Of a stretch of 64,000 nt of DNA, positions 47,260 through 57,896 are shown in pieces. The stretch is taken from assembly GCF_902635505.1 (NCBI RefSeq), contig NC_045427.1, forward strand, positions 191,616,922-191,680,921. Direction: 5' to 3'. The translations under genes and the position numbers were made by a program. How positions within the stretch are numbered: the stretch's first letter is position 1; every line of letters begins with the position of its first letter. The stretch comes from Sarcophilus harrisii. Lineage: Eukaryota > Chordata > Mammalia > Dasyuromorphia > Dasyuridae. The notes beneath the pieces are model-generated. The model was not told the DNA's origin and ran no database searches. It saw nothing but the letters and a program-made list of their open reading frames with translations.

Positions 47260-49285
47260 AGTTGGTACACATCAACATCTCCAGATTCCAAAGCTTCTAG
47301 TTTATGTTCATTTTTATGTTCATCCCCCTTCCTTCTTTCCTTCAATTATAATAGGTTTTCTTTGCTTCTTCGTAAGATGTAATTTCTGTCATTTTACCTT
47401 TACTTTTTCCTTTTTTTCAGTACAATCCTCTTTTGACTTCTAGTTTCTTTTTATATTATAATAGAAAAATCAAATATACCTAAACTATCTAAATATATCC
47501 ATAACGGAGATATGGTTCTCAAAAATTCTTTCCTTTTTATCTTTTTATGTTTCTCTTGAGTTCTATATTTGGGGGTCAAACTTTTTGTTTAGCTCTGGTC
47601 TTTTCCTCAGAAATATATTAAATTCATCTGTTTCATTGAATGTTCATCTTCTTCCCTGAAATAAAATGCTCAGTTTAGTGGGATATTTTATTCTTGGCTG
47701 AATTCTAAATTCCTTTGCCTTTTGGAATATCAGATTCCAGGCCCTTTAATACTTTAAAGTGGAAGCTGCAAGGTCCTGGGTAATCCTTATTGTAACTCCT
47801 TGATATTTGAAGTGTTTCTTTCTGGCTGCTTGTATTATTTTTTTCCTTTGTCCATTAGATATGAAATTTAGGCACACTTTTCCTTGGAGTTTTCATTAGG
47901 GGTCTCTGATAGGAGAGTGATCAGTGAATTCTTTCAATGCTTATTTTATCTTCTGATTCTAGGATATCAGGGCAGTTTACTTTGATGATTTTCTGAATGA
48001 TAATGCCTAGGTTCTTTTTTCATCATGGTTTTCAGGAAGTCCAATAATCCTTAGATTTTTTCTCCTAGATTTATTTTCCAGGTCAGTTGTTTTACCAAAT
48101 AGGTATTTCACATTTTCTTCTATTTTTTCATTTTTTTTGTTTGACTGATTCTTGATGTCTTATTGAGTCATTCATTTCCATTTATTTAGTTCTAATTTTT
48201 AGTGAATTATTTTCTTTATTTACCTTTTTTAGTTTTTTTTTTTTGTATTTGTCCAATTGAATTTTTAAATGAATTGTTTTGTTCGATGGATTTTTTTCCA
48301 TTTCACAAATTGTTTTTCAAGGAATTGTTTTCTTTTCCCATTTCACAAATTCTGTTTTTCAGGGAGTTGTTTTCTTTTTCCATTTCAATTTTCAATAGTC
48401 AAGTCTATTTTGTAAGGAGTTATATGCTTTTTCCATTTCACTAAATCTATTTTGTATGACATTTTCTTCAGATAATTTCTGTATTTCCTTTTCCAAACCC
48501 TCTTGAAAAGTTTTCATTTCTTTTCCCTGTTTTTTTTCCTAGATTTCTTTTGAAATCCTTTTTCATTTCTTCCAAGAGAGCTTTGTGAGATGGGGACCAA
48601 TTTATATCACCCTTTGGGACTTCACCTGGAAACAATGTGATCTCAGAGTTTGAAAACTGTTCTTCTCTTTCACCATAAAAAACTATCTTTGGCCAGAGTT
48701 TTTTTTTTTTTTTTTTGTTTTTGTTTTTGTTTTTTGTTTTTGGCTCAATTTTTTAAAAAGTTGAGGTCTGCTTTTAGTACAGGGAAGAGATTGTCCAAGC
48801 TTCCCCTACATGCTGTAGTTACTGTGCTGGGTAAGGGCTAACTGACTTCTGGTGCTGGGTGGGTGTGTCCAGGTTCTGTGAAATTCTGGCATTTGGGGGT
48901 TCACTCTTTGCCTTATGTGTTTGTATTGGGTTTCTTATAACTAGTCTGCTTATCTACTGTCTTGCAATCAGGGCAGAGTAGCCAACACTGCTGTAGATTC
49001 CTCCCAGGTGTGTGAAGCCCACACTATACCACACTGCCTGCACTGATGTTTGTGTTCAGCCTACTTGTGATTGACCCACCTCCCTCAATGCCCAATTGAA
49101 ACAGACCTTTTCTGGGGATGTTAGAAATTATCCTCTGCTGATAATTTGTTATACTCCTGATATTCATGGATTCTGACACTCCAAAATTAGTTCAGAGGCT
49201 GGATTTGATGTTAGTGTGAGCTTTGTGGGAAGAGTTCAGAAAAAGACATGTGTCCTCTTTACCGTCTTAGCTTTGCCCCTCAGGC
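47260..49285 (-). mobile_element. L1-H: LINE-1 5' UTR, ORF1 and spacer only
   Basis: The 5' end is at about 49285 on the minus strand. Plus-strand 'gtcctctttaccgtcttagc' at 49252-49271 is a diverged complement of the L1 head. The 5' UTR lies at about 48720-49285, ORF1 at about 47610-48710, and the inter-ORF spacer down to 47260, where similarity stops before ORF2. The copy has lost its whole 3' part including ORF2. ORF1 is broken into several frames, and a T/G-rich run lies at 48699-48742. Confidence 0.85.
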
Positions 49286-49589
49286 TCATTTTTAAAAATA
49301 AAAGCTTTTAGAGATTTTTTTCCTCTATAAACTGGCTCAAAATTCTCTTAAATCACTTTCTGTCAATCAAGGTAAATTGTGGAGAAGTATCAACATCCAT
49401 TCAAGTAATTTGGGCTCTCTTAAACAGGAAATTTCAGACACCATAAGTTTAAAGCACTAGCTTCATACATTGAATGTATATACAAATTCTTTTTCTTAGA
49501 CACTGAATTTTTCATGGTTTGCTTTCATCTTATGTGATACTAGAATAGCAGTCTTCTAGATTGTCCTGTTTTCTTCACTATCTGAACAG

Positions 49590-49735
49590 GGAATAGCCAT
49601 GTGTAATCTTGATCATATCATTGAATCACCCTTTGCCTTAGAATTTTCATCTCTAAAATGGGAGGGCTAGACTAGTTGGCTTCTAAGAGACTTCTAGCTT
49701 TTGATATATGATCCTCATATTATAATTGAATCAAG
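49590..49735 (+). mobile_element. MIR3-like SINE relic
   Basis: 'catgtgtaatcttgatcata', 'agaattttcatctctaaaat', 'gggagggctagactagttgg' and 'gacttctagcttttgatata' follow the plus-strand MIR3 order (cctcatctgtaaaatgagggggttggactagatga). Confidence 0.75.
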
Positions 49736-49764
49736 AATTCCTCATAGAAAAGAATATTGCTATT

Positions 49765-49905
49765 CATATCAATCAATCAATCAGCATTTTCCAAGTACTT
49801 ACTATATGAAAAGGCACTGCAGATACAAAGAATCAAAGAAAAAACAGAAAAACAGCATTTGCCCTTGAAGAACTTAATATTTTAATGGAAGTTTGAATGT
49901 CTCCC
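49765..49905 (-). mobile_element. L2 LINE 3' fragment
   Basis: 'caatcaatcaatcagcattt', 'aagtacttactatatgaaaa', 'ggcactgcagatacaaagaa' and 'gcccttgaagaacttaatat' match the reverse complement of the L2 tail. Confidence 0.7.
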
Positions 49906-49934
49906 AAACATAATGAAAGATATGGTATGGAATT

Positions 49935-50370
49935 CCTCACCTACATGACTTATAGAACATTATAATGGTTAATTTCTGGTTAAACACAGAAAACCATTTC
50001 TGGAGGTGTCTGGGTAGCCTTTGTTTCAGTTCCATAATCACCACAGGAGTAGCTAGGTGCTGAAGTTCAAAATTCTTTATTGTCTGTTTCACTTGCTGCT
50101 CAGCTAGCTTTCTCATGGCCTTCAGTGTGGACTTGGTTTCAGTGGAGAAAATGCAGGAGGCCAGGTCCACCACCACAAGGCTGATAAAGATAGAAATGAA
50201 TCTCTCTCTCTCCTTGACTTCGAGAGCTACAAACTGTTAAGCCATTAGAGTTGATAGACACAATAATTATCTAATTTGGCATGGTTCAATGATTGATTTC
50301 ATCTTGGAAGGAGATGTTTTGGGCCGGAACTTGAAACAAGGTACTAAATACAACTGATAGACAATAATGC
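49935..50370 (-). mobile_element. Possible ERV LTR fragment
   Basis: The minus strand shows a polyadenylation signal (complement of 'tttatt' at about 50081) within a GC-richer block ('cagctagctttctcatggcc', 'aaatgcaggaggccaggtcc'). This resembles marsupial ERV LTRs as I remember them. The 79-codon minus-strand frame here has no known domain. It abuts the LTR cluster at 50372. Ends are not defined. Confidence 0.4.
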
Positions 50371-50371
50371 T

Positions 50372-51115
50372 TGTGTTCACACCTCTCTTGAAGTTCTTAG
50401 GGCCAGAGAGCACTCTGGGAGATAACCCAGAATCCCATTCTCTCCAGAAGGAGAGAGAATTGGGAAATCATATATATAGAAGAAGCTCTTAGAGCTTGGA
50501 AGAATTTCTCCAGAACATTGACTGCAGTTAGAGAGGAGAACTCTGGGAGGAAGCCCACAAGCCCTATCTTCAAGGCAAGAGACATTCATTGCATCTTCCA
50601 CCTTGGTGCTGGCTGGAGGCTGAAGAAAGCAGAGGCAGAAGCAAAGAACAAAGCTGCAAGAGCTCTTGGAACCAAGCAGAGAGATAGGCCTCAACTAACC
50701 GGGCTATTTTGGAAGGAGAAAACAAACTTTTGCATTTCAGCTGGCTGCATTTTGGAGTAATTATTTACTTTCAACTGAAACTAAGGCTGCCTCCAGAAAA
50801 CCTCTGCAAGAAGCCTTCTCCCCCAGAGAGAGAACCATTATTATTTTAAAGAAGAAGATCACCACATCCTCCAATCTGCTTGTCTTCTCTGGCTCTGAGT
50901 GAAACTGGCTCTGACCCTGGTTTATATGCTCTACACTGAGTATAAACCAATCATTATATCACTAGGAAACCATTATTTGTTGTAAGATCAAATCAATTAT
51001 ACTGAACTTAGAGAACTATTAATCACCATGCTAAACTAGATAACCATTGTCTTTATCAATTCCACTGACTTAACACCTTGTAAGAATCTTTGTGTTAGAG
51101 TTCTGGCCCATAACA
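50372..51115. mobile_element. Compound LTR fossil, two halves in opposite orientation
   Basis: The right half (about 50870-51115, ending '...cccataaca') matches the U3 half of the LTR at 31289-31780 in the same orientation: 'ctacactgagtataaaccaa' vs 'gtacactgagtacatactaa', then 'atcattatatcactaggaaa' in both. The left half (about 50655-50870) matches the R-U5 half of the same LTR in reverse: 'gcatttcagctggctgcatt' and 'aaggctgcctccagaaaacc' correspond to the minus strand of 31330-31400. It is either two LTRs side by side or one LTR with an inverted half. No viral genes are seen. Confidence 0.65.
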
Positions 51116-51200
51116 GAACATGAATTCTATTTTTTGGGTCAGTGGGACACTTGAATAGCACATGGTAAGATAGTCCAGTCCTATACTCCCAGAGATGATT

Positions 51201-51665
51201 TTTCTCTATCACCTCTCATCTATTCTATTTATGGTCAAGAATGTAAATAAAATGACAAAATGAAAACATTTTGATGAATCCATGAAGATTTTAGAGGAGG
51301 AATATGGAAATAATACACTTTTAAGTTCAAGTATTTTGTTCTATGTTGCTTCTATAATGCGTGGAGCAGGACACCATTTATCCATGACAACAAAACTATA
51401 AAGGGAAAACAATCCACATTGTTTTGTTTCTCTATCAACTCTCTTCTTTTCCATTTATGGTCAAGAATATAAATAAATTGACAAAATGAAAACATGTTGA
51501 TTAATCCATGAACATTTTTGAGGGGAAATATAGAAATATAGAAATAATAGAAATAATACACTTTTAAATCCAAGTTCTTTGTTCTATGTTGCTTCTATAA
51601 TGTGCAGACCAGGAAAAAAATTATCCATGACCAGCAAAACCATAAAGAGAAAACAATCTACATTT
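51201..51665. repeat. Tandem duplication, period 226-245 bp
   Basis: Unit 1 (51201-51420) and unit 2 (51427-51665) share, in order, 'tttctctatca', 'tttatggtcaagaat', 'gacaaaatgaaaacat', 'aatccatgaa', 'aataatacacttttaa', 'tttgttctatgttgcttcta', 'ttatccatgac' and 'aaaacaatc.acatt'. By eye they are about 85% alike. Unit 2 is longer because of a small 'atagaaat' expansion near 51535-51560. I recognise no repeat family in the unit. Confidence 0.93.
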
Positions 51666-51689
51666 TTTCAGTCATCTTTCATTGTATTA

Positions 51690-51860
51690 AATTCTTCTTG
51701 GAACTATTTTGGGTTTTCTTGGAAAGGATATTGAAATGGATTGCTATGTCCTTCTCCAGTTCATTTTACAGATGAGGAAACAGAGTAAACCAAGTAAATT
51801 TCCCAAGATCACAAAACTAGTAGGTTAAAATAATGGGAAATATATTGAATTTGGAGTCAA
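51690..51860 (-). mobile_element. Marsupial CORE-type SINE (WSINE1/MAR1 group)
   Basis: 'attttgggttttcttggaaa', 'ggatattgaaatggattgct', 'ccttctccagttcattttac', 'agatgaggaaacagagtaaa' and 'caagatcacaaaactagtag' give the reverse-complement order. The tRNA-like head is diverged or missing. Confidence 0.8.
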
Positions 51861-51869
51861 TTTAATTAA

Positions 51870-52290
51870 AATAAACAGAAATTTCTACAAGTCCTACTAT
51901 GTGCAGTTTTGGGCGAGGTCCTAGTCCTACAAAGAAAAAAAAAAGTGAGAAATGACTCCAACCTTCCACTAGTGTGCATTATACTGAGGATGAAACATGT
52001 ACATAAAATATGTAAATAAAAGATAGTTTGAGAAAGGAGGAAATGCTAATAATTATGAAGATCAGGAAGCTTCTGGAGTCATGTCATTTTGATGAACCAT
52101 TATGAAACTTAGAGAATCTAACAAGTAGAAGTGAGAAGAGTGTGGATTCCAAATTAAAGGGAGAGATTGCCTGTAAAAAGACATAGAGGGGGAAGCTGAA
52201 ATGCCTAAAAATGAAGTAAGCAGCAAATTTATTTTTGGAATGACTGAGACAAAGGGATATAGCATGAAGTGCAATGAAAAGTTCCAGTAT
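51870..52290 (-). mobile_element. L2 LINE 3' fragment
   Basis: 'cctactatgtgcagttttgg', 'aaacatgtacataaaatatg', 'aagcttctggagtcatgtca' and 'gaagtgagaagagtgtggat' follow the reverse-complement L2 order further into its 3' region. It is strongly diverged. Confidence 0.55.
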
Positions 52291-52394
52291 TTCTGAGATC
52301 TCTTAAAATGTAGTTGATCTTAAGTAGGTAAAAATTTTTCCATCTCAGCTTCCTATTTTCTCCCAAAGAAAGAGCATATTTGACAAATATAATT

Positions 52395-52553
52395 TTAAGA
52401 TATTATCATTTAGAAGTATAGTGATTAAGAAACTTTAATTTGCAATATGACCCTAATTCAAATACAAGCTCTGCCACTAATTTACTATGTGTTGTTACTT
52501 AAGTCACTTGATCTCTTGTTTGATTTTCTTAACTTTTCAAATCATAAGAGGTT
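52395..52553 (+). mobile_element. MIR-family SINE, split by L1-I
   Basis: 'agtatagtgattaagaaact', 'caagctctgccactaattta', 'ctatgtgttgttacttaagt' and 'cacttgatctcttgtttgat' follow MIR (tagtggttaagagc... ctctgccacttactagctgtgtgacc). L1-I inserted next, duplicating the last 16 bp. The MIR continues weakly after 56402. Confidence 0.75.
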
Positions 52554-52671
52554 GGGAGGGAGCCAAGATGGTGGAGAAGGCACATGCGATTTTCTAAGCT
52601 CTTCTCTTACCCTCTTTATCAATATTATATCGAGTCTCAAAAATAGTCTTGACTGTGACAATTCATAAAGA

Positions 52672-52717
52672 TTAGAAGTATAACAACTCACCAGTTAGAA
52701 GTATAACAACTCACCAG
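52672..52717. repeat. Perfect 23-bp tandem duplication at the L1-I joint
   Basis: Two identical units start 'ttagaagtataac' and end 'aactcaccag'. They lie immediately left of the point where 5' UTR sequence gives way to ORF2, which suggests a repair or template-switch event at that joint. Confidence 0.93.
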
Positions 52718-53862
52718 TTTGAGAAGTTAAGAGAGTTGCAAGAAGAAATAGACAAGAAAACTGTAATAGTGGGAGATCTCAACCTTGCACTTTCAGAATT
52801 AGACAAATCAACTACAAAACAAATAAGAAAGAAATTAAAGAGGTAAATAGGATATTAGAAAAATTAGGTATGTTAGATCTTTGGAGAAAATTGAATGGAG
52901 ACAGAAAGGAATATACTTTCTTCTCAGCAGTTCATGGAACCTATTCAAAAATTGACCATATATTAGGACATAAAGACCTCAAATTAAATGAAAGAAGGCA
53001 GAAGTAGTAAATGCTTTCTTTTCAGATCATGATGCAATAAAAACTACATTCAACAAAAAGTTAGGGGTAAATAGACCAAAAAGTAATGGGAAACTAAACA
53101 ATCTCATCTTAAAGAATGATTGGGTAAAACAACAAATTATAGATACAATTAATAATTTCACTCAAGATAATGACAACTATGAGACGTCATACCAAAATTT
53201 GTGGGATGCAGTCAAAGTGGTAATAAGAGGAAATTTTATATCCTTAGAGGCTTACTTGAACAAAACAGAGAAAGAGAGGATTAATGAATTGGGCTTGCAA
53301 CTAAAAAAACTAAAAAAACCAAATTAAAACCCCCAATCAAATACTAAATTTGAAATTCTAAAATTAAAAGGAGAAATTAATAATATTGAAAGTAAAAAAC
53401 TATTGAACTAATTAATAAAACTAAGAGTTGGTTCTATGAAAAGCCAATAAATAGATAAGCCTTTGGTAAATCTGATTAGAAAAGGAGGGAGGAAATGAAA
53501 TTAGTAGTCTTAAAATGAAAAAGGGAGAACTTTCCACCAATGAAGAGGAAATTAGAGAAATAATAAGGAGTTATTTTGCTAACTTTATGCCAATAAATTT
53601 GATAACCTATGAAATGGATGACTACTCCAAAATATAGACTTCCAGACTAAAGAGGAGGAAGTAATTGTTTGAATAGTCCCATTTCAGAAAAGAAATAGAA
53701 CAGGCAATTAAACAACTCCCTAAGAAAAATCCCCAGGACCAGATGGATTTATATGTGAATTTTACTCAAACATTTAAAGAACATCATTCCTAATATATAT
53801 ATAAATTATTTTATATAATAGGGAATGAAGGAGTCCTACTAAATTCCTTCTGTGACACAGAC

Positions 53863-54480
53863 ATGGTACTGATACCTAAACCAGGTAGGTTGAAAACAAA
53901 GAAAGAAAATTATAGACCAATCTCCCTAATGAATATTGATGCTAAAATCTTCAATAAGATATTAGCAAAAAGACATCAGAAAATCATCCCAAGGATAATA
54001 CATTATGATCAAGTAGGATTTATACCAGGAATGCAGGGCTGGTTCAATATTAGGAAAACTATCAATTGGCCATATTAATAACCAAATTAACAAAAACCAT
54101 ATGATCATCTCAATAAATGCAGAAAAAGCATTTGATAAAATCCAACATCCATTCCTATTAAAAACACTTGAGAGTTTAGGAATAAATGGACTTTTCCTTA
54201 AAATAATCAGTAGTTTCTATTTAAAACCAGCAGTAAGCATCATATGTAATGGGGACAAACTGCAACCATTCCCAATAAAATCAGGAGTGACTCAAGGTGC
54301 CCACTATCGCCGTTACTATTTAATTTTGTATTAGAAATGCTAGCTTTGGCAATAAGACTTGAGAAAGAGATTTAAGGAATTAGAGTAGGCAATGAGGATA
54401 CCAAATTATCACTCTTTGCTGATGATATGATGGTGTACTTAGAGAACCCCAGATATTCTACTAAAAAGTTATTGGAAATA
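53863..54480 (+). pseudogene. L1-I ORF2 reverse transcriptase domain remnant
   Basis: Readable in three frames: [36 protein letters not shown]...[15 protein letters not shown] (53863-54078; RT finger region), [27 protein letters not shown]...[10 protein letters not shown] (54101-54334; motif A with AFDK, motif B GVTQG), and [15 protein letters not shown] (54406-54450; motif C FADD intact, with motif A reading INAEKAFDK). At least two frame changes and an internal stop separate the blocks. This is the best preserved RT in the window. Confidence 0.9.
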
Positions 54481-55282
54481 ATCCACCTTTACAAAGTTCG
54501 GATAAAAAAATAAACCCATAAATCATCAGTATTCTTATTATCACTAAAAATCCAACAGTTGATTAAAAAAGAAATTCCATTTAAAGTAACTACCAAGTAT
54601 AAAATATAGGAATTTATGTGCCAAGGGAAAATCAGAAACTTTATGACCAAAATTACAAACCACTTTTCACACAAATTAAGTCTGATCTAACCAATTGGAA
54701 AAATATTAAATATTCTTGGATTGGGCAAGCAAATATAATAAAGATGACAATACTACCTAAATAATCTATTTGTTTCCTATAAACAGACTCCCCAAAACTA
54801 TTTTAATGACCTAGAAAATAACAACAAAATTCATATGGAAAACAAAGGTCAAAATTTCAAAGGGAATTAATGAAAAAAAATCAAATAAATGGCTTAGCTG
54901 TACAGATCTAAAATTATATTATAAGGATTACCAAAACTATTTGGTATTGTCTAAGGAATAGATTAGTTGATCAGTGGAATAGGTTAGGTTCAAGGGAGTA
55001 AACAGTCAACAACTATAGCAACCTAGTCTATGACAAACCCAAAGACTCCAGCTTTTGGGGTAAGAACTTAATGTTTGACAAAAATTGCTGGGAAAATTGG
55101 AAACTAATTTGGCAATAACTAGGCATTGATCCACACTTAACACCATACACCAAGATCAGGTCAAAATGGGTTCATGACCTAGAGATTAGAATGAGATTCT
55201 AAATATAAAGAATGAGATTATAAATAAATTAGAGGAACACAGGATAGCTTACCTCTGAGACCTGTGGAAGAGGAAGGAATTT

Positions 55283-55890
55283 ATGACCAAAGAAGAACTA
55301 GAGATCATTACTGATCACAAAATAGAAAATTTCGACTATACTAAACTGAAAAGTTTTTGTACAAACAAAACTAATGCAGACAAGATTAGAAGGGAAGCAA
55401 TAAACTGGGAAAATATTTTTATAGTCAAAGTTTTTGATAAAAGCCTCATTCCCAAAATATATAGAGAATTGACTCTAATTTATAAAAAATCAAGCCATTC
55501 TCCAATTGATTAATGGTCAAAGGATATAAACAGACAATTCTCAGATGAAGAAATTGAAACTATTTCTAGTCATATGAAAAGATGTTCCAAGTCATTATTA
55601 ATCAGAGAAATGCAAAGTAAGACAACTCTGAGATACCACTACACACCTGTCAGACTGGCTAGAATGACAGGGAAAGATAATGCGGAATGTTGGAAGGGAT
55701 GTGGGAAAAACAGGGACACTAATACATTGTTGGTGGAACTGTGAATACATCCAATCATTCTGGCGAGCAATTTGGAACGATGCTCAAAAAGTTATCAAAC
55801 TGTGCAAACCCTTTGATCCAGCAGTGTTACTATTGGGCTTATATCCCAAAGAGATCATAAAGAAGGGAAAGGGACCTGTATGTGCATGAA
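55283..55890 (+). pseudogene. L1-I ORF2 C-terminal domain remnant
   Basis: Blocks 55283-55513 (TKLKSFCTNKTNADKIRREAINWENIFIVKVFDKSLIPKIYREL) and 55680-55889 (GTLIHCWWNCEYIQSFWRAIWNDAQKVI..CKPFDPAVLLLGLYPKE) match the L1 ORF2p C-terminal segment, including the CWWNC cysteines of its zinc-knuckle-like region. The two blocks are in different frames. Confidence 0.88.
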
Positions 55891-56404
55891 TGTTTAACAA
55901 CAATACTATATGATGATCAATTCTGAGGGACTTGGCCATCTTCAGCACTAATATGAACCAAATGAGTTCTAATGGAGCAGTAATGAACTGAACCAGCTAT
56001 GCCCAGTGAAAGAACTCTGGGAGATGACTAAAAACCATTACATTGAATTCCCAATCCCTATATTTTTGCCCACCTGCATTTTGGATTTCCTTCGCTGGCT
56101 AATTGTACAATATTTCAGAGTCCAATTCTTTTTGCACAGCAAAATAACGGTTTGGTCATGTATACTTATTGTGTATCTAATTTATATTTTAATATATTTA
56201 ACATCTACTGGACATCCTGCCATCTGGGGGAGAAGGTGGGGGGAAAGAGGGGAAAATTGGAATAAGAGGTTTGGCAATTGTCAGTGCTGTAAAGTTACCC
56301 ATACAAATAACCTGTAAATAAAAGGCTATTAAATAAAAAAAAAAAACAAACAAAAAAACCCAAAAAATAAAATAAATAAATAAAAACAAATTATAAGAGG
56401 TTAA

Positions 56405-57320
56405 AATCAGATGTTCTAAAGTTGTTTCCAGTTGAAAATCTTATAATTTTTTAGAAATATTACTTACATTTGAGATAAAGCATTACATTGCTGCCCATAA
56501 TATTTATTTATTAACATGCAATTTTATTTATTTTTTTATGGAAACACAGTGTATATTAAAATAAATATTAGGATGAAATATCTGGAAAGATGTTTTATCT
56601 TCTGCCCTTATGCCTATACTGTTTCTAAGACAATCAAAGCATCCTCCTTATCTTATCCAGACTCCCATAACTCTCTTTCTTCCATCTGGTATGAGGAAGA
56701 CTTGCAGATTCATAGGCTAAACCATCATTATACTTGGTTGTTAGCTGAACATCAAGGAAGGATTTTAAATTGTTGAAACGTGTTTTTCTCAGTGGACCTT
56801 TCTCCAATCACAGACATCTTTGTCTCTATCAAATAATCTATGGTTAGCATAGTTTCATTCCCTTCCTAAAGACCCTGAAATCCTGGCTGCCAATGTACAG
56901 ACCCTCTTCCCCATTTTTAACTCATTACTATCTCTTAGTGTAGTGAGTCTTGCTAGTACTGTTTTAAGAGAGACTATTGTTATTTTTTTTAAGTTTAAGC
57001 CTTTATTGCTTGAAAACTGGAAAATATAACTAAATATAACTTTATTTATTGTTCTGTGGATTGTCTAGACTTAAGAAACTGATGGAGAAAATGCTAATAA
57101 TTCAGAGCAAACCTAAAAGTGTGTCATGCATACATTTCTTTTTTTTTTTCTTTTGTCCAAGAGAGGCAGTTGTTTGTTGATCATTAACAATATTCTCCTG
57201 CCACTAGTACCACTTATCTCCTGCAATCTTCCTCCAAAAAATGTGTCACTTCAGATTTTTTTACCCTTTCAACTATACCATCTGGAATGACTATTCCATA
57301 ATTAATAAACTTCCTTTCAC
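56405..57320. other. Unassigned AT-rich stretch, no gene
   Basis: No L1 or SINE landmark is convincing, and the frame at 56516-56776 has no family resemblance. T runs lie at 56974-56984 and 57139-57150. Confidence 0.4.
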
Positions 57321-57329
57321 ATTAAACAC

Positions 57330-57896
57330 CTTTCTTTTTAACTCTTTCTATCTTCTAGCTCTCAAAAATATATATATGAAGTGCATTAACAACCTTAGTT
57401 TCTTATCTTTCTTGGATACTTATAATCATCTTCTACCTGATATCTTAGCCTCAAGTCTCTTTCCACTCCAATCTATCTTGCATTCAGTTGCCAGAGAAAT
57501 TTTTCTAAAATATCAGTCTAATTCTGTCTTATCCCTGCTTAATGAGCTCCAGTTTTTGTCTACTACTCCCCAGTATTTTGGTAGGCATTTTTAAGCTGTT
57601 GTAATCATATTTTTCTCCTCCAGTTTTCCTCTACATTACTTTAATCCCCCTTCCCTGTGATGCAGGTATACTGGCCTTCATACTTCACTTCAAACAGTAC
57701 AACATATTTTGAACATCTGGGCTTTTGTGCAGACTGTTCTGCACTATCACCTCCACCTTTTGCTTTTGCTATCTTCCTTCAAAACTTGACTCAAATTCTA
57801 TCTTTTGCAAGAGGCCTCTTCTGATCTCTTTGCTGCTAGTATCTTTATTGTTGTCCTATCTATGAACTGTCTTTTTCTTCCATTAGAATATAAGTT
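57330..57896 (+). mobile_element. L2 LINE 3' region, split by L1-J
   Basis: The order typical of L2 is visible: 'ccttcatacttcacttcaaa', 'gcttttgtgcagactgttct', 'ccttcaaaacttgactcaaa', 'gcaagaggcctcttctgatc' and 'cattagaatataagtt' (agaatgtaagctccttgagggcag in the consensus). L2 resumes at 58683 ('ctttatggttgaaac'). The 117-codon frame at 57241-57594 falls in this region and is not a host gene. Confidence 0.8.

Larger units (their letters stand above)
52554..56386 (+). mobile_element. L1-I: best-bounded LINE-1, lacking ORF1
   Basis: A 16-bp target duplication, 'caaatcataagaggtt' (52538-52553) and 'caaattataagaggtt' (56387-56402), has one mismatch. The element begins at the true L1 head ('gggagggagccaagatgg') and ends in an A-rich tail (56325-56386). 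Only about 160 bp of 5' UTR is present. A perfect 23-bp tandem duplication at 52672-52717 then leads straight into ORF2 endonuclease at about 52720 (KLRELQEEID). ORF1, the spacer and the ORF2 start are absent. ORF2 (to about 55960) and the 3' UTR follow. ORF2 has several frame breaks, but all main domains can be read. Confidence 0.94.

Noticed and set aside
49937-50176. 79-codon minus-strand frame as a host gene
   Set aside because: It lies in a block with LTR-like features and has no recognised domain.
51201-51665. CRISPR-like or satellite array
   Set aside because: Only two units of about 226-245 bp with no spacers; a tandem duplication in a vertebrate genome.
57241-57594. 117-codon plus-strand frame, one of the longest non-L1 frames
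   Set aside because: Most of it lies in L2 3' sequence; no protein family resemblance.
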